From the NCBI GenBank assembly GCA_027924585.1, contig BSBM01000372.1:37460501-37524500 (forward strand): 64,000 nucleotides of DNA, given 5' to 3'. Position 1 is the stretch's first letter. Each line of letters opens with the position of its first letter. Both the position numbers and the translations under genes were made by a program. The stretch is from Larix kaempferi (Eukaryota; Streptophyta; Pinopsida; Pinales; Pinaceae). Below the pieces are notes generated by a model. That model did not search any database. It worked only from the letters and a program-made list of their open reading frames with translations, and had not been told where the DNA came from. Of the stretch, positions 12,222 to 23,409 are shown piece after piece.

Positions 12222-12612
12222 ATCCTTTTTATATTCCAGGGGGGGGGAATTGAATATTTATCCAACTCATATTTTATTTAGAAGTGTCTGAATACCATGT
12301 TGTGTTGGTTTCTATAACAACCAATTTAGGCACTGCAGACTAAGCCTACACAATCAAAAGGTTGACATGATGGACGATAGACACAATTTGCAAAATGTAC
12401 TCTGCTCTCAAAAAGTTCCTGCATCCTTTTTATTTTCCAAGGGGGGACTTGAGTATACATCTGACCCATATGTTATTTATAAATGTATAACAACCATGTT
12501 GTGTTGGTTTGTCAATTTAGATACTACAAATTAAGCATACACAATTAAAAGGTTTTACATGATGGACTATAGACACTATTAGCAAAATGTACATTGCTCT
12601 CAGAAAGTTCTT
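12222..12612. repeat. Tandem duplication of about 195 bp
   Basis: Two diverged copies (about 12222-12415 and 12418-12612) share TTCCTG..ATCCTTTTTAT, ACCATGTTGTGTTGGTTT, AAAAGGTT..ACATGATGGAC and GCAAAATGTAC, each with a G-run near its start. Confidence 0.7.
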
Positions 12613-12950
12613 AATAACAAGCATTTGATGAACATAGATTCAACCCACTAGGGGGAGATCCAAGCTGGAAGTTCATTTGGATAAATCAAAAGTTAAATAT
12701 AAATATACCCTTCATCATGACAAATTACAAGCATGCATGTGATATGTTAGAGGAAAGAAAATAACATGCTCAAATTGAGTGCTTATTTTCTTAATTGTTG
12801 AGGGGCATACCTGTTTCCCTGTTTTCAAAGTGATGTCCAAGATCATTCATGAAAGTTCCTTTTTGATGACCTCTGCACATGTAAAACTAGAATAAAAATT
12901 GCTAAAAGATTGAAATGAGTTGAATTTGTATTTCCAAAAAGTGGCTTCCT

Positions 12951-13798
12951 TTTCCAATAGGAAACTTTCCATATTGTAGAAAACTTCATAGGTAGATTGC
13001 ATCTGTAAGTGTAGCAATGTGGTTACATTTTATATTGTGATGCCCTAATCAAAAGTGTAAAAATGTGTACAAAAAATGCTTATCAATGTAAAATTATTCA
13101 GATCTCAAATGGGTTGTTTTTTCCTGTCATCTAGGAATTATTTTGAAAAAGTGCTTTCAATGAGATGGAGTGGATCTAGTGACATAATTATGAATTCCTG
13201 AGTACATAAGAAATCAAAGTAATCTATCCATATTGTAACTATATTTGGAGGTAGAATTAGTGTAGTGGCATGGCCATTATATTGTGTGATGCCAATACCC
13301 TGGTTATGCTCACTCCTATTCACTTCAGGTATTTAACCAGATATTTTTTTTATATATTGTATGGTTATAGGGTTCATAGTTATAATATAATAACCAAATT
13401 TTAAGGCTAACTAGATACGAAAATGACATATTAATCATGGGAAAGAAAGCACACCATTCATCTTATACAACATGAAACAAAAACTAAAAATGGATGGCAA
13501 CAATAATATCATTATTAATTTTTCCAATAGGAAGTAGGAACCTTGCCATATTGTAGCAAACTTCATAGGTAGATTTCATATGTAGACTTTAATGTAGCGA
13601 TGTGGTTACATTATATATTGTGATGCCCTAATCAAAAGTGTAAAAATGTGTAAAAAGAAAATGCTTATCAATGTAAAATTATTCAAACCTCAACTAGGTT
13701 GTTTTTTCCTAACATCTAGAAATTCTATTGAAAAAATGCTTTCAATGAGATGGAGTGGAGCTAGTGACACAATTATGAATCAATACATAAGAAATCAA
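12951..13798. repeat. Spaced direct duplication of about 275 bp
   Basis: Copies at about 12951-13222 and 13522-13798 share TTTCCAATAGGAA, TTCATAGGTAGATT, GTGATGCCCTAATC and TTCAATGAGATGGAGTGG. The copies are diverged by substitutions and small indels and separated by 300 bp of unrelated DNA. Confidence 0.7.
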
Positions 13799-14224
13799 AT
13801 GAATCTAATTATTAATTTTTCCACTAGGTTCATCATCTTGGCTTCTAGGATTTGCACAAACCCTCCATCGCTAACTACAACGTGAGTACCCCATGGAGAT
13901 GGAGCTAGAATCCTAACATTGGCCATTTCTTCCCTCTCATCTACACTTGAAATCTTTTTTTTTTTACAACAACGGGTAACCGGATTTATATTAAAAAAAG
14001 ACGATCTTACATATAGGATGGGAAGATTGAATCCCAAAAAAGGAGGGCTGTCAAGACAAGCACCTCACAAACCAGTCTTTGCATTTTAAACTTAACACCT
14101 ATTCTGCGGTAACAAAGAAATTTGACAAACTACCCTAGAAGAAAACTACAGAAATAAAATATATTAAGAGAAGATACAAAAAAGATCCTAAAACAGACAC
14201 AAAGATGAGCAGGCAGAGAGAGTT

Positions 14225-14452
14225 TCAATTGACATTAAGCTGGCGAACGATCTTATCCTTGCTTCTAGCCGCACCCACATTTTCTTCTTCCATGCCATGA
14301 AGGACAGAGGGGCTGCTCCGGTTGCTGGTCTTGACGTAGCCAACCTTGGATTCCACAATTCTGAGGCAGCTGTGAAGGGATTCAATTTTTCCAGCCAACC
14401 CTTCGAAATAGTCTTTCATCTTGCTGCTGCTGCTCCGAACTTCCGAGTTCAA
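14225..14452 (-). other. Short coiled-coil-like frame in LINE 3' part
   Basis: A 75-codon frame with heptad-like spacing of hydrophobic residues and many charged residues (MKDYFEGLAGKIESLHS). It lies between the RNase H remnant and the poly-A. No family recognised; it may be a relic of a second frame or simply captured sequence. Confidence 0.3.
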
Positions 14453-15379
14453 AATCTGGACAAAGGTCGAGAGGTGGGAGATAGCTTTCTTCAGGTCACT
14501 GTTTTCACCTCTAAGCTAGCGGACCTGGGACTCCAAATCCTGAACATGAGAGAGCACTTCGGAGGTAGGACTGTCAGGCCCACGAGGGGACTCCAAGTTA
14601 ACTATGCCACCATTGTCCCCAATAGTGTTCATCTAGCTCTTGCTGCTGCCCGGCTCACCAGAGCTACCACGATTATGATGCGAAGAAAAACCTTGATTCT
14701 GGACAAGACCCACGTCGAGAGGCACCTTGTTCTGACCACTGCCATGCTCATGTCCACAATGGAAATTTTGCGCAGAGCCCCTGTTACTCTACCCCTGCCA
14801 TATGTCCATTGGAGTCTATCTTCTACCACAACCAATCTCGTCATTTTTGGTATGCCCATGACAAGCTTGTTTCGCCTGACCTCCACGGGAGACCTGAAGC
14901 TCAGTGCCACCATTACGTTATCCCTAGACCACGTCAAGAGTTGGAGATACCATTTCATGCCGACTCCTCCCGAGTGCACCTGAATATGCTTCTTGTAGCG
15001 GCGACACTGCAGTGCAGGGAGACACAGACTACCATCCTCCATGCTTAACCAAACCAAACATCGTAGAAGAGAATGTGCTTGATACTTGGAGTAGACAAAA
15101 TAGAAGAGAATGTACTCGATACCCAGAGCGTCACCCTGTTCCGTGTTATAAGCATTGGAATCCTTATTGCCTGCACGCATTGAAGTCCCACATGCGAGAC
15201 AGGTGGATTCAGGTTGGATTTGCCGCCGTTTGAGCCTTGAGAATGCGTGAGGAGATTGAGAGGATCCCAAGGAGATTTTGTGATTAACCAAATTCATGAG
15301 CGAGGTTAGAACAAAGTTGCATAAGTGTTTAAAAATAGAGAGTAATGAGAACAAGGGGGGGAGCTAAGGAACCCATATG

Positions 15380-15770
15380 TTTACAAGGTATTGACCATTA
15401 CTAATTGCTAGATCATAGTCTAAACCAACACTAATATTAGCCATGGAATCAGCTTGCTAGTTGTTGATCCTTAAGATGTGAAAAAAGAAGATTGAGATAA
15501 AATCCTTGATCGAGTAGACGAAGTGGTATTGAAACTTTGAGGCAGGTTTGCGACGATTATTGGCTAAGGCCCCGAATTCCCTTAAAACCAACAGAGAATT
15601 GCCGATGGACACGAGATCCTTAACATTATTATTCTTTGCGACATCAAGACCTTTGATCAAAGTGAGCCACTCCGCATCATTGTTTGTCCTCCTTCCAATT
15701 CCCTAGGCAAAGTCTTTCACTTTGTTTCCTTCGAAGTCCAAAAGGACTCCCCCCGCACCTGCCAACCCAG
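15380..15770 (-). pseudogene. LINE RNase H domain remnant
   Basis: Reading minus from 15770: GAGGVLLDFEG, a TAG inside the next strand, then NNDAEWLTL, IGNSLLVL (normally GDS; Asp replaced by Asn) and NNQQADSMAN. This is the RNase H (RVT_3-type) fold found at the C-terminus of plant LINE ORF2. The first strand with the first catalytic Asp is lost with the 5' truncation. Not functional. Confidence 0.7.
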
Positions 15771-15927
15771 ATCTACACTTGAAATCTCACATACCCCATT
15801 CAAAGGCAATTCAACATGATCTTCCATATCATTTTTTCCCCTCATTACTCACTTTACCCATATCTTCTTGAGGATTTCCTTGAGAGCGTTGCTCCATGAT
15901 CTTCTTTGTGGTTTTTAAACCCATCAT

Positions 15928-16457
15928 TAAAGGAAATTTGAGGTCTAAAATGGGCCTCCTAAGGAAAATAATGATATAATAGTTAAAATAATAATATAAT
16001 AGTTAAAATAATAAAATAATATTTATTAATTTTGGAGGAAGAAAGAAAAAAACTACTTTTTTTGTTCGTATCTTCAACATATCTCCCTGTGTTTTTACTC
16101 AAATTTCAAGCGGGAGCACTCCTTGGATGAAGAATTAAATTCCGCATCCAACAAGTACCCACATTGCATAATTTTGAAGGACCTGGCTTCCCCAAAAACA
16201 AGAAATACCTGAAAAATGTGATGATTAATTATGCATCCAATGAGTGCTCCCGCTCGAAATTTGAGTAAAAACACAAGGAGATATGTTGAAAATACGAACA
16301 CAAGAGTAGTTTTTTTATGACAAATATCTCAAGTCAACCATTATGGTTGACTCATTTTATTGAAATTATATGGTTCTTGAATTCCAACTCATCAAGAAAT
16401 TATGCTTGGCTCGTTTTCTTATAAGGCCCATTTTAGACCCCAAATTTGCTCTAATGA
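15928..16457. repeat. Foldback element with two-step inverted arms
   Basis: Outer arms 15928-15966 and 16419-16457 share GGTCTAAAATGGGCC as inverted repeats. Inner arms about 16050-16142 and 16231-16320 are an inverted repeat of about 80-90 bp (CAACATATCTCC, GTTTTTACTCAAATTTC, GCGGGAGCACTC). The segments between outer and inner arms do not match. The central spacer is about 88 bp. It resembles a foldback/MITE; no coding capacity. Confidence 0.75.
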
Positions 16458-17639
16458 ATTTCTTACTAAATTTTATCTCATAGTACACTAATAGATTTCC
16501 ATACCTGTAATATTTAGCATAGAAAAAAAGAATACCTACAAATATGGAGGTATTATATGCTATGCTAAATATGATCAATGAAGAAAACATCCAACTAGAG
16601 TAAGATCAAAACTGCTAGACATCAAAACATCCAGCTAGAGTAAGATCAATGAAGAAAGTTAGCTTTTTCCCGCAGGCAGAACTGATATAAAATGTTGGTT
16701 ATAGTTGTAGTTCCCCTCATCTTGCTACCATGAGTTCAGGCTCTACCCTATACAACTCCTAGTCGACTAATGCAAAAAATTTAAGGAGTTCCAAATAAAG
16801 CACATCTAACCTTTTTTTTCTTTCAATTAAATTCCACACATTTTACTTCAACCAATTTAAACATAATTAAAAACACAGAATACTCACCGATACAGTATAA
16901 TGAATAGAATTGCGTGGTTTGAGACTGGAATCCGATGGACTTACTTGATGCTTAGGTTCCCATGTCTAGTCCCTTTGCACTAACCAAAATGTGAATACCA
17001 GTTTACCTCCTCGCTACAATGGGAATACTCTTCTTATTTCGAGGCCTGATTGAGTCTCGTGGTACACCTGTGGGTGAGCAATGTTATCAGAACTAGACTG
17101 GTGGATCCCAAAACTGGAAACTGGTCGGAATAAAAAAAACGTCTGACCAAAAAATAAATAATATTCAATTTTCGATAAAATATATATATATTCATGTACA
17201 TCCATGTGAATCCAAACCATTAATGTTTAAAAAAAAAATATGCAAATCTTTCTTAGGTATATAAATACCTCCATATCTAAAGAAATGGATCTTATGCTCT
17301 CTAGAGATATGGAGGTTCACCTCAGTATGAAGCTGGTAAGAGTATATGTCATCAAGCCTAGATGGAACCTAAGACCATCCACAATTTGCACAAAATGCTC
17401 CAAAAGGAAGATGACTGCCAAATAACCTCTTTAGAAACAAATAGGAATTTTCTTAATGTCCCCCAGCTGTATGGAGTCATGCACCATTACCTTATTGTAA
17501 AAACCAATGTTGCAAAATATCATTTTAGGGAATATATTGTCAGGGTTTGGAAATAAACTTATTGGAAGCATTGGAAAATATTGGGAAGCATAAAACTTAG
17601 ATCTGAAAAACTCAAAAATATTAACAACTTGAAAAAATT

Positions 17640-17717
17640 GGAAATATTAATAGAAATCAGAGATCCTACTACGAAATTTTAAGGATCGTGGGATCTCTGA
17701 TTTCTCTTAATATTTGG
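17640..17717. repeat. Strong 28-bp stem hairpin
   Basis: Arms 17640-17669 and 17688-17717 are reverse complements over about 28 positions with two mismatches (core AGAAATCAGAGATCC), separated by 18 bases. The right arm adjoins a segment that recurs in the E2 flank. It could be a small MITE remnant or a small-RNA precursor. Confidence 0.7.
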
Positions 17718-18602
17718 AACAAATGTTGATATTGTTTTCTGACATAATGACAATTAGAGGATTGATAAGCACATACCCAACCAAAGTTTACATCTTCAAA
17801 ACAACACATAAAATGATTAAATACTTGAATGATACTGAATGAAGCAATGATGTTTCCTCCACTCATGATAATCCAGTGCAAGCTAAGGAGGCACTTTATG
17901 CACATAGAGGTCCACATACACAAATGATTGAAGAACAATTACAACTTCCAAACAAATACATCAAAATGATGTTGCCATGATTTCACTCACAAAATACCCA
18001 TAAGGTGTTAAAGTGATTGCATCATCATCACAATAATAACTCCATCTAGCACATGTATAAGTCACAAAATAGACAATAACACAAAATACAATATTATGAT
18101 CATTGGGGCTAACAATGACATATATGGTTTTGTGTAGTTTGTGCAGTCAGCTATGGAAATCTAACGAGTCCAGATATGCACCATAGGCTTCAAAAGATTT
18201 AACCCAAAGTTTGTTTATTCCATAATGGAATGGTTAAACTTTAAAGATACTCTTGATTTCACATTTGTCTTTTGACCTTGTAGAATGCAATTTTGTTGGC
18301 ATTTATATATAGACCTACCTAGCACATATGGGACTAATAAACCACCTTGATATTTAACCGAGAAACCTCTGGTGTCACAAAAATCAAATTAAAAATTGTG
18401 ATTGCCATCTCGTTGGTTAAACTGGAGTACCTCAGTACATCGAAGAAAGTTGGCTCTTCAAATAGATCATAAGGAAATGCTCTGGAACAAATGTTGATAT
18501 TTTTTCCAACTTAATGACAATTAGAGGATTGATAAGCACATACCCAACCAAAGTTTACATCTTCAAAAAAACACAGAAAATTATTAAATACTTGAATGAT
18601 AC
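17718..18602. repeat. Internal 120-bp duplication in E2 flank
   Basis: About 17718-17838 and 18484-18602 share GGAACAAATGTTGATATT, GACAATTAGAGGATTG and CCAACCAAAGTTTACATC. A third copy at about 36582-36700 belongs to the duplicated flank B'. Confidence 0.75.
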
Positions 18603-19103
18603 TAATCTTTCCTCTAAGATGTCTGCCAATATAGCATGTAATATAGGTTAAACCACCTTATTATCTTAAAATTGACTCAAAAATGCCAATGCACCAATGG
18701 ATGTAGAAAGAAGAAATGTAGGTAAATTAACAAATTGCATTATCAATTGAGACCTTGGTAAGAAGAATAAATTAATTCCCTAAATATGGAAAAAGAATTT
18801 CGATTCAATATTTTGCAGGAACCGTTGAGCATAGTATCCCCTTCATCATACCCAATGTATTGGTTCTATAATGTGTAATTGTAGAAAATTTTAAATATAT
18901 ATATATATACATGAAATATGCTCTCTTCAACAACATAAATAATGGCTACTGAGTACAACTATGCACATTCATAGATGATATCCTTGAGCAAGTTCACTCC
19001 TATGCCATAGGTAAGAAGCCAACAATTTGAACTCAAATTTTATCACATTCTGCAGAATCATCCATTTGGAGCTATGTTGAACTTTGTTAGGATAATATTT
19101 AAC
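18264..19103. repeat. Flanking duplication B, left copy
   Basis: An 840-bp block from TTTGT to TTAAC lying directly left of E2. It is repeated at 36360-37198 directly right of E2 at about 93-95% identity by eye. It includes a (TA)n run near 18897-18910. The upstream neighbour here (to 18263) is not repeated on the right. Confidence 0.8.
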
Positions 19104-21392
19104 TGGGTTGGAGAAAACTCACTATGGCTTGGGGTAGACCACAATAGACAACTGACTACCAGAAATTAACTCAATTCTCAGTACTATGCTATATAAATGA
19201 CAATGCTAAGATAATGAAGAATATAACCAACCTCAATCCAAACGTTTGATGTAGATCCCCGTTGGAGCTTTTCAATCCACGCACTTGAATCTGCAAATTA
19301 GTCTTGACAACCAATACATGACAAGTACGTATAATATATAAATGGCATTAACATCATCAATAGCAATGGCCCATGATATCACAAGTAAATGCAACCCAAT
19401 GTAATATAAACAACATTTAAAACATTAATGTCACGTACCCACCCATCCATCCAAGGCAAGGGAGGGAACATGATGCCAATCTCTGGGGCTTTCACATAAT
19501 CTCATCCCATTCATTAGAATCATATGAATAAATCATTTGTGTGCAGATGTAAAACAAATCAATTATGCACAACAGAATTAAACTATCCACACACATTACT
19601 CATGCATATAGCATATCAACAGTCATCAAATTAATACAGTGCATAAGTAAATACATAGATAGAAAAACACTTATCTCCATTATGAAATAGTCCCAAACAA
19701 CTAGCTATGTCGTTGCAACGTTCCACCCAACCATTGGCTAATTGTGTTCATCAATTTCTCAACACAACTGCCACCCCCGAGATGGGCATGATTCCTACAA
19801 GGAAAAGGGGTCATTAATCTCATATGCAGCCAATTAAGCATTTCATTTGAGCCAAGCCAGTCCATAGTTGGGTTTATTAGGCTACATCGGAACCCTAGAT
19901 GCTTGCACTCAAGCTCAAGCCAAAACAATGAAGACCCATAACCCATACCCCACATAATCTTCTCTCACACAACAAACACAAACATGGGGCATGGATACAC
20001 ATTTTAAACAATGGGATTTACAAATAATATGGCCATGGTTTTTTCCCCAAATCGTGGGCACCCCAAAAACGGATTGGGAAAAGGAAATTCGACCATAGGG
20101 AAGAAAATGATTTCTCCCACAGATATATCAGCATTCAGTGGGCCAAATAGCCTCCATACACCCCACATCGATTTCCTCTTTCTTCCCAACTGGTATATAA
20201 CACAAAACACCCTTCTCTCAGCTGAGAAAGAAGGAAACACAGAAAAACCATGGAGGAAAATGCCCAGGTGGCTCCAAACTCATGAGGGAGGAAGACTGGT
20301 TGATGGATAATGGCTTGAGGAGCAATTCATGGCTCTTTTCTTTCCCAAGAAGACAAACACGTTTTTCCATGCAGGGTGGATTTCCCATACTCGAATTTGG
20401 ACATCCATACCTCCCATTCCCCAAGGCATTAACTACCTCAACCAACTCTTAGGAGAAATCAATGATTGGGTACAAAAGTCAACATGGGTAGTTGAGGGTT
20501 TGATGGGTTCTCTCATTGACACTTGGCTTGACTTGATTGGCTCCAAGGGTTTGAATGTTTTCCCTCCCAATTCCTTGTAAAATCATGCCCCCATCTCTTT
20601 GTTGCATTGCATAGCTAGTTGTGGGTATTTTTATTAAAATGCATATTACATGATGTTGAAATTCCAATGTGCCTGGCTAGCATGGAAACCGTATGCATCA
20701 ATAAATCGATGGCGGGGCATTGGCCTTGAGCTCCTCACCATGATTTTAAAAAAATATTACATCATTTACATTTTAATGCAATAGGCTCAAGATGGGGATG
20801 CGACAATTAATGGACGAGAATATCATGAGTATTTCTATTAATAAACAAGAAGAAGTACAATGTGATACGACCTCTTGCCGACAACCAATCTGAACCAAGA
20901 TATGGGTCAATCTACTTGCGCCTCAACCACTTCAATCCTCCATGGATGGCAAACTCAAACTAGAATAGGAGTTTGGAAGGTGAACATAAAGGGTTCACAA
21001 CTACAAGGATCAATGAGTGTAGACTCAAGATAGGGCAAAAATCCACTAGAGTTCTCTTGCTCTTCTTTCTCCTCCCATCCATAAGCCATATGTGCTCAAT
21101 ATATAGTCCTCTCAAAGGTAGATGAAAGGACACATCGAGGCGTTTTGGGGCAAATGGAGGGCCAAAGGTCACCCTATGACCGCTTTTTGGGAGTAAAAAG
21201 TAATTAACTAGTGATTTTTACCATTTTACATGCTACCTGCGGGCTATAGTGATGAAACTCGTGGGTACGCCCGCTGTAGTGATGCAGCTAGCGTAGAAGG
21301 AAAAAAATAGGGAAAAATAGTGTCTGAAGGATATAAAGTGGATATGAGTCAGTGAAATGGATCCTGCAGGCCAAAGAATGCTGATGCTCACA
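19104..21392 (-). repeat. E2 3' LTR, interrupted
   Basis: About 907 bp of LTR once the solo LTR and its duplication are removed, matching 35456-36359 (904 bp). It starts TGGGTTGGAG against TGTGTTGGAG in the other LTR. The inner boundary is set where similarity with the right LTR stops (GCTCACA). A G-rich, polypurine-like stretch (minus strand AGTGGGGCATC) lies about 25 bp further in, so the true inner end may be near 21415. Confidence 0.75.
19429..20805 (+). mobile_element. Solo LTR with ATTAA target duplication
   Basis: A 1,377-bp sequence starting TGTCACGTACC and ending GGATGCGACA, flanked by ATTAA at 19424-19428 and 20806-20810. The matching place in the other E2 LTR (near 35780) lacks it, reading ACATTATTGGACGAG. 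A TATA-like TATATAA at 20194-20200 suggests plus orientation. TG...CA ends, a 5-bp duplication and no coding content identify a solo LTR. It must be younger than E2. Confidence 0.85.
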
Positions 21393-23374
21393 AGGTGGAA
21401 AATTACGTTGTAATAGATGCCCCACTAATGTGTGAGGTCAGAGACTGATGCTACAATGGATGAAATACATTATAAAAATATCTCAGAAGTGGAGTGATGG
21501 AGACACAAGTGGAAAGAGCAGCTCACTCGTCATAATACAATAGTATCCCTGAATACATGTCGGTAGTACAACAATCTGATACAATGGCCATGAATAGGCA
21601 GTGCATAGTGAATACATGTCATCAGTGATCATAGCCATGATCCCTCTACATTAAGATATGGTGTCCTGCTAAAAAGGAAACAACTGGTGCAACCTGGAGG
21701 TACAAGCTGCTGATATCTGAGAGGTGATATCTCAGATGTAAAGTCATAGTCATAAGTAGCATACTGAATGCCACTATCACGTGGGGTCTTCTACACAAGT
21801 CTTCGATGATGCAAGTCCCATCAAGTGAATAAAGGAGTTTAGGTCGAACTTGATGTGACATCGTTTGATTACCGGTCAATGATGTATACCGTTAACAAAC
21901 GCGAGATAACCCACCAATAATGAAAATGGGCATCAAGGCATAGAGCACAATCATCAGAGTGTGAATAGATGAGTTGAAGTCGAACACTAGGATGAATCCA
22001 TCGATAAGGGGACATTGATGAATTCCCAAAACTGTCGATGGCAAGAGAACCTGCCACTAATGATTGCAAGCCTCAAGGTACTCAACCAAACTCTAAGCCT
22101 CAATTTCCGGAATAAATGGGTTGAATTCGACGGAAGAAGACTCGTTGGAAGGAGGGCATTAAGGCATCCCCCATCAACCAGCACGAGGTACCAGCTATGC
22201 TGAAAGATTTGGAAGAACTCAGGTGAAATGGACTGACTCAATAAGGATGGCCGACATGCAATAGTCAAGAGATCTGAGGAGTGGCCGACTCTGGTTTTAG
22301 GACTTCCTTGGAACAAGAGCATGGGTAGATGGATAGAATGAGGCAACATAGACTCGATGTAAACTGTGCGATGCAGGAGGCATCACAAAGGGCTCCATAA
22401 TGACTGGAAGCTTAACCAATCGGTGGAGTAAACTGAGAAACAAGTACAGCTCCTAAGGTCCAACTATAGTCCCGACTCATAATGTATGGAGTGGAATCAA
22501 TGCTTTGTTCAAAGGCGACACAACAGCTGCCAACTAGAAGTAGTAACCATAATCCCGTCTGGCTTTTTGGAATATTTGATTTTTTGGTCTTTTTCATATT
22601 TGGGAAAGCTTGAAAAAGAATAAAATTACTTATAGTACAACAAGTGAGGGAACGAGTGTCAAATAGCGAGCAGACTAGTTCCAAGCAGTGGAACATACCT
22701 ATGATCAATGCAAGGAAGTGCATGCAGGATGTGGACACTCGGGGGTGTGTTCCCTCAGGGTCAAAAGGTCATCAAATTGTGAAGGACAAATGTAAGCTCT
22801 GCAGGGCTTGACAGGGAAAAGTGCTCAGGCACCAAGGTAATAACAGAGTACGTGGGAGCTGGCACAAGGCTCAAGCAGCAAGCAGGATGATGCAATGCAA
22901 TTACAACTTGATATAAATGGGGGAGTCCTTATGGGAGATGGCCAACATAAGACAAAGTAGAGTATGAGTCTTTATCGCAATGTCGTGGCGTAACTACGAA
23001 GGACTCCCAATCCTAAGGACAAACAACAACATGGGAACCAGAATGCAAAAAGGGGTTCTATCTAGGGTAACCATGTTTGGAAAGGCCCTACCGCCACATA
23101 ATGACACTTCTATAACAACATGAAGGTTCCGTGTCAGTTACGAAGCGGGGTCGCACCTAGGGTTTATGAAAGTGGTCAACAGGTCAAGTGCGTAATGCAT
23201 GTAAAAATGGCATCTAACCTATATGCCAGGTATGAAACATACCTGCCGTAGGTGTGAAATGGTCAGAAACAACTTTCGCCGAAGAAAACTGGTAAAAAAC
23301 GCTACTCCATGAGATCGTATTAGTCCAAAACAACATATAATGGCAAAAACTATAGACAAGTGGGTCTAGAGAAT
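21393..23374. other. E2 3' untranslated region upstream of the antisense gene
   Basis: About 2 kb between the 3' LTR and the antisense promoter. Open frames are short and without recognised domains. It corresponds to E3 57850-60185, but I see no shared sequence. Confidence 0.5.
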
Positions 23375-23383
23375 TATAAATAG
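23375..23383 (+). promoter_or_regulatory. TATA box of E2 antisense gene
   Basis: TATAAATAG on plus, about 400 bp before the PMD coding exon and about 130 bp before a possible first splice donor. E3 has the same box at the equivalent place (57840-57849, minus). A conserved box in two diverged elements supports a real internal promoter. Confidence 0.55.
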
Positions 23384-23409
23384 TAACAAATATTTACAAA
23401 TTACAATTC

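Larger units (their letters stand above)
8928..13938. other. Intergenic DNA, no gene recognised
   Basis: A/T-rich sequence with only short unrelated frames. It contains a small direct-repeat cluster (8967-9170), a dispersed 283-bp repeat (11045-11328), a tandem duplication (12222-12612) and a spaced duplication (12951-13798), listed separately. I see no coding or RNA gene. Confidence 0.6.
13939..15787 (-). mobile_element. 5'-truncated LINE with 17-bp target duplication
   Basis: The 17-bp sequence ATCTACACTTGAAATCT occurs at 13939-13955 and again at 15771-15787. Directly inside the left copy is a run of T on plus (13955-13965), the poly-A tail of a minus-strand element, preceded (minus strand) by a segment ending ACCCGTTGT, similar to plant LINE tails. 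The right end enters in the middle of an RNase H domain, so the copy is 5'-truncated as expected for target-primed reverse transcription. Body about 1.8 kb. Downstream of RNase H there remain some 1.4 kb with no assigned domain, longer than a usual LINE 3' UTR. Confidence 0.8.

Noticed and set aside
14297-15354. Frames of 228 and 241 codons on opposite strands
   Set aside because: They overlap each other within the LINE body and show no domain; at most relics.
20011-20580. Frames inside the solo LTR
   Set aside because: Overlapping frames on both strands without domains; the LTR boundaries are exact.
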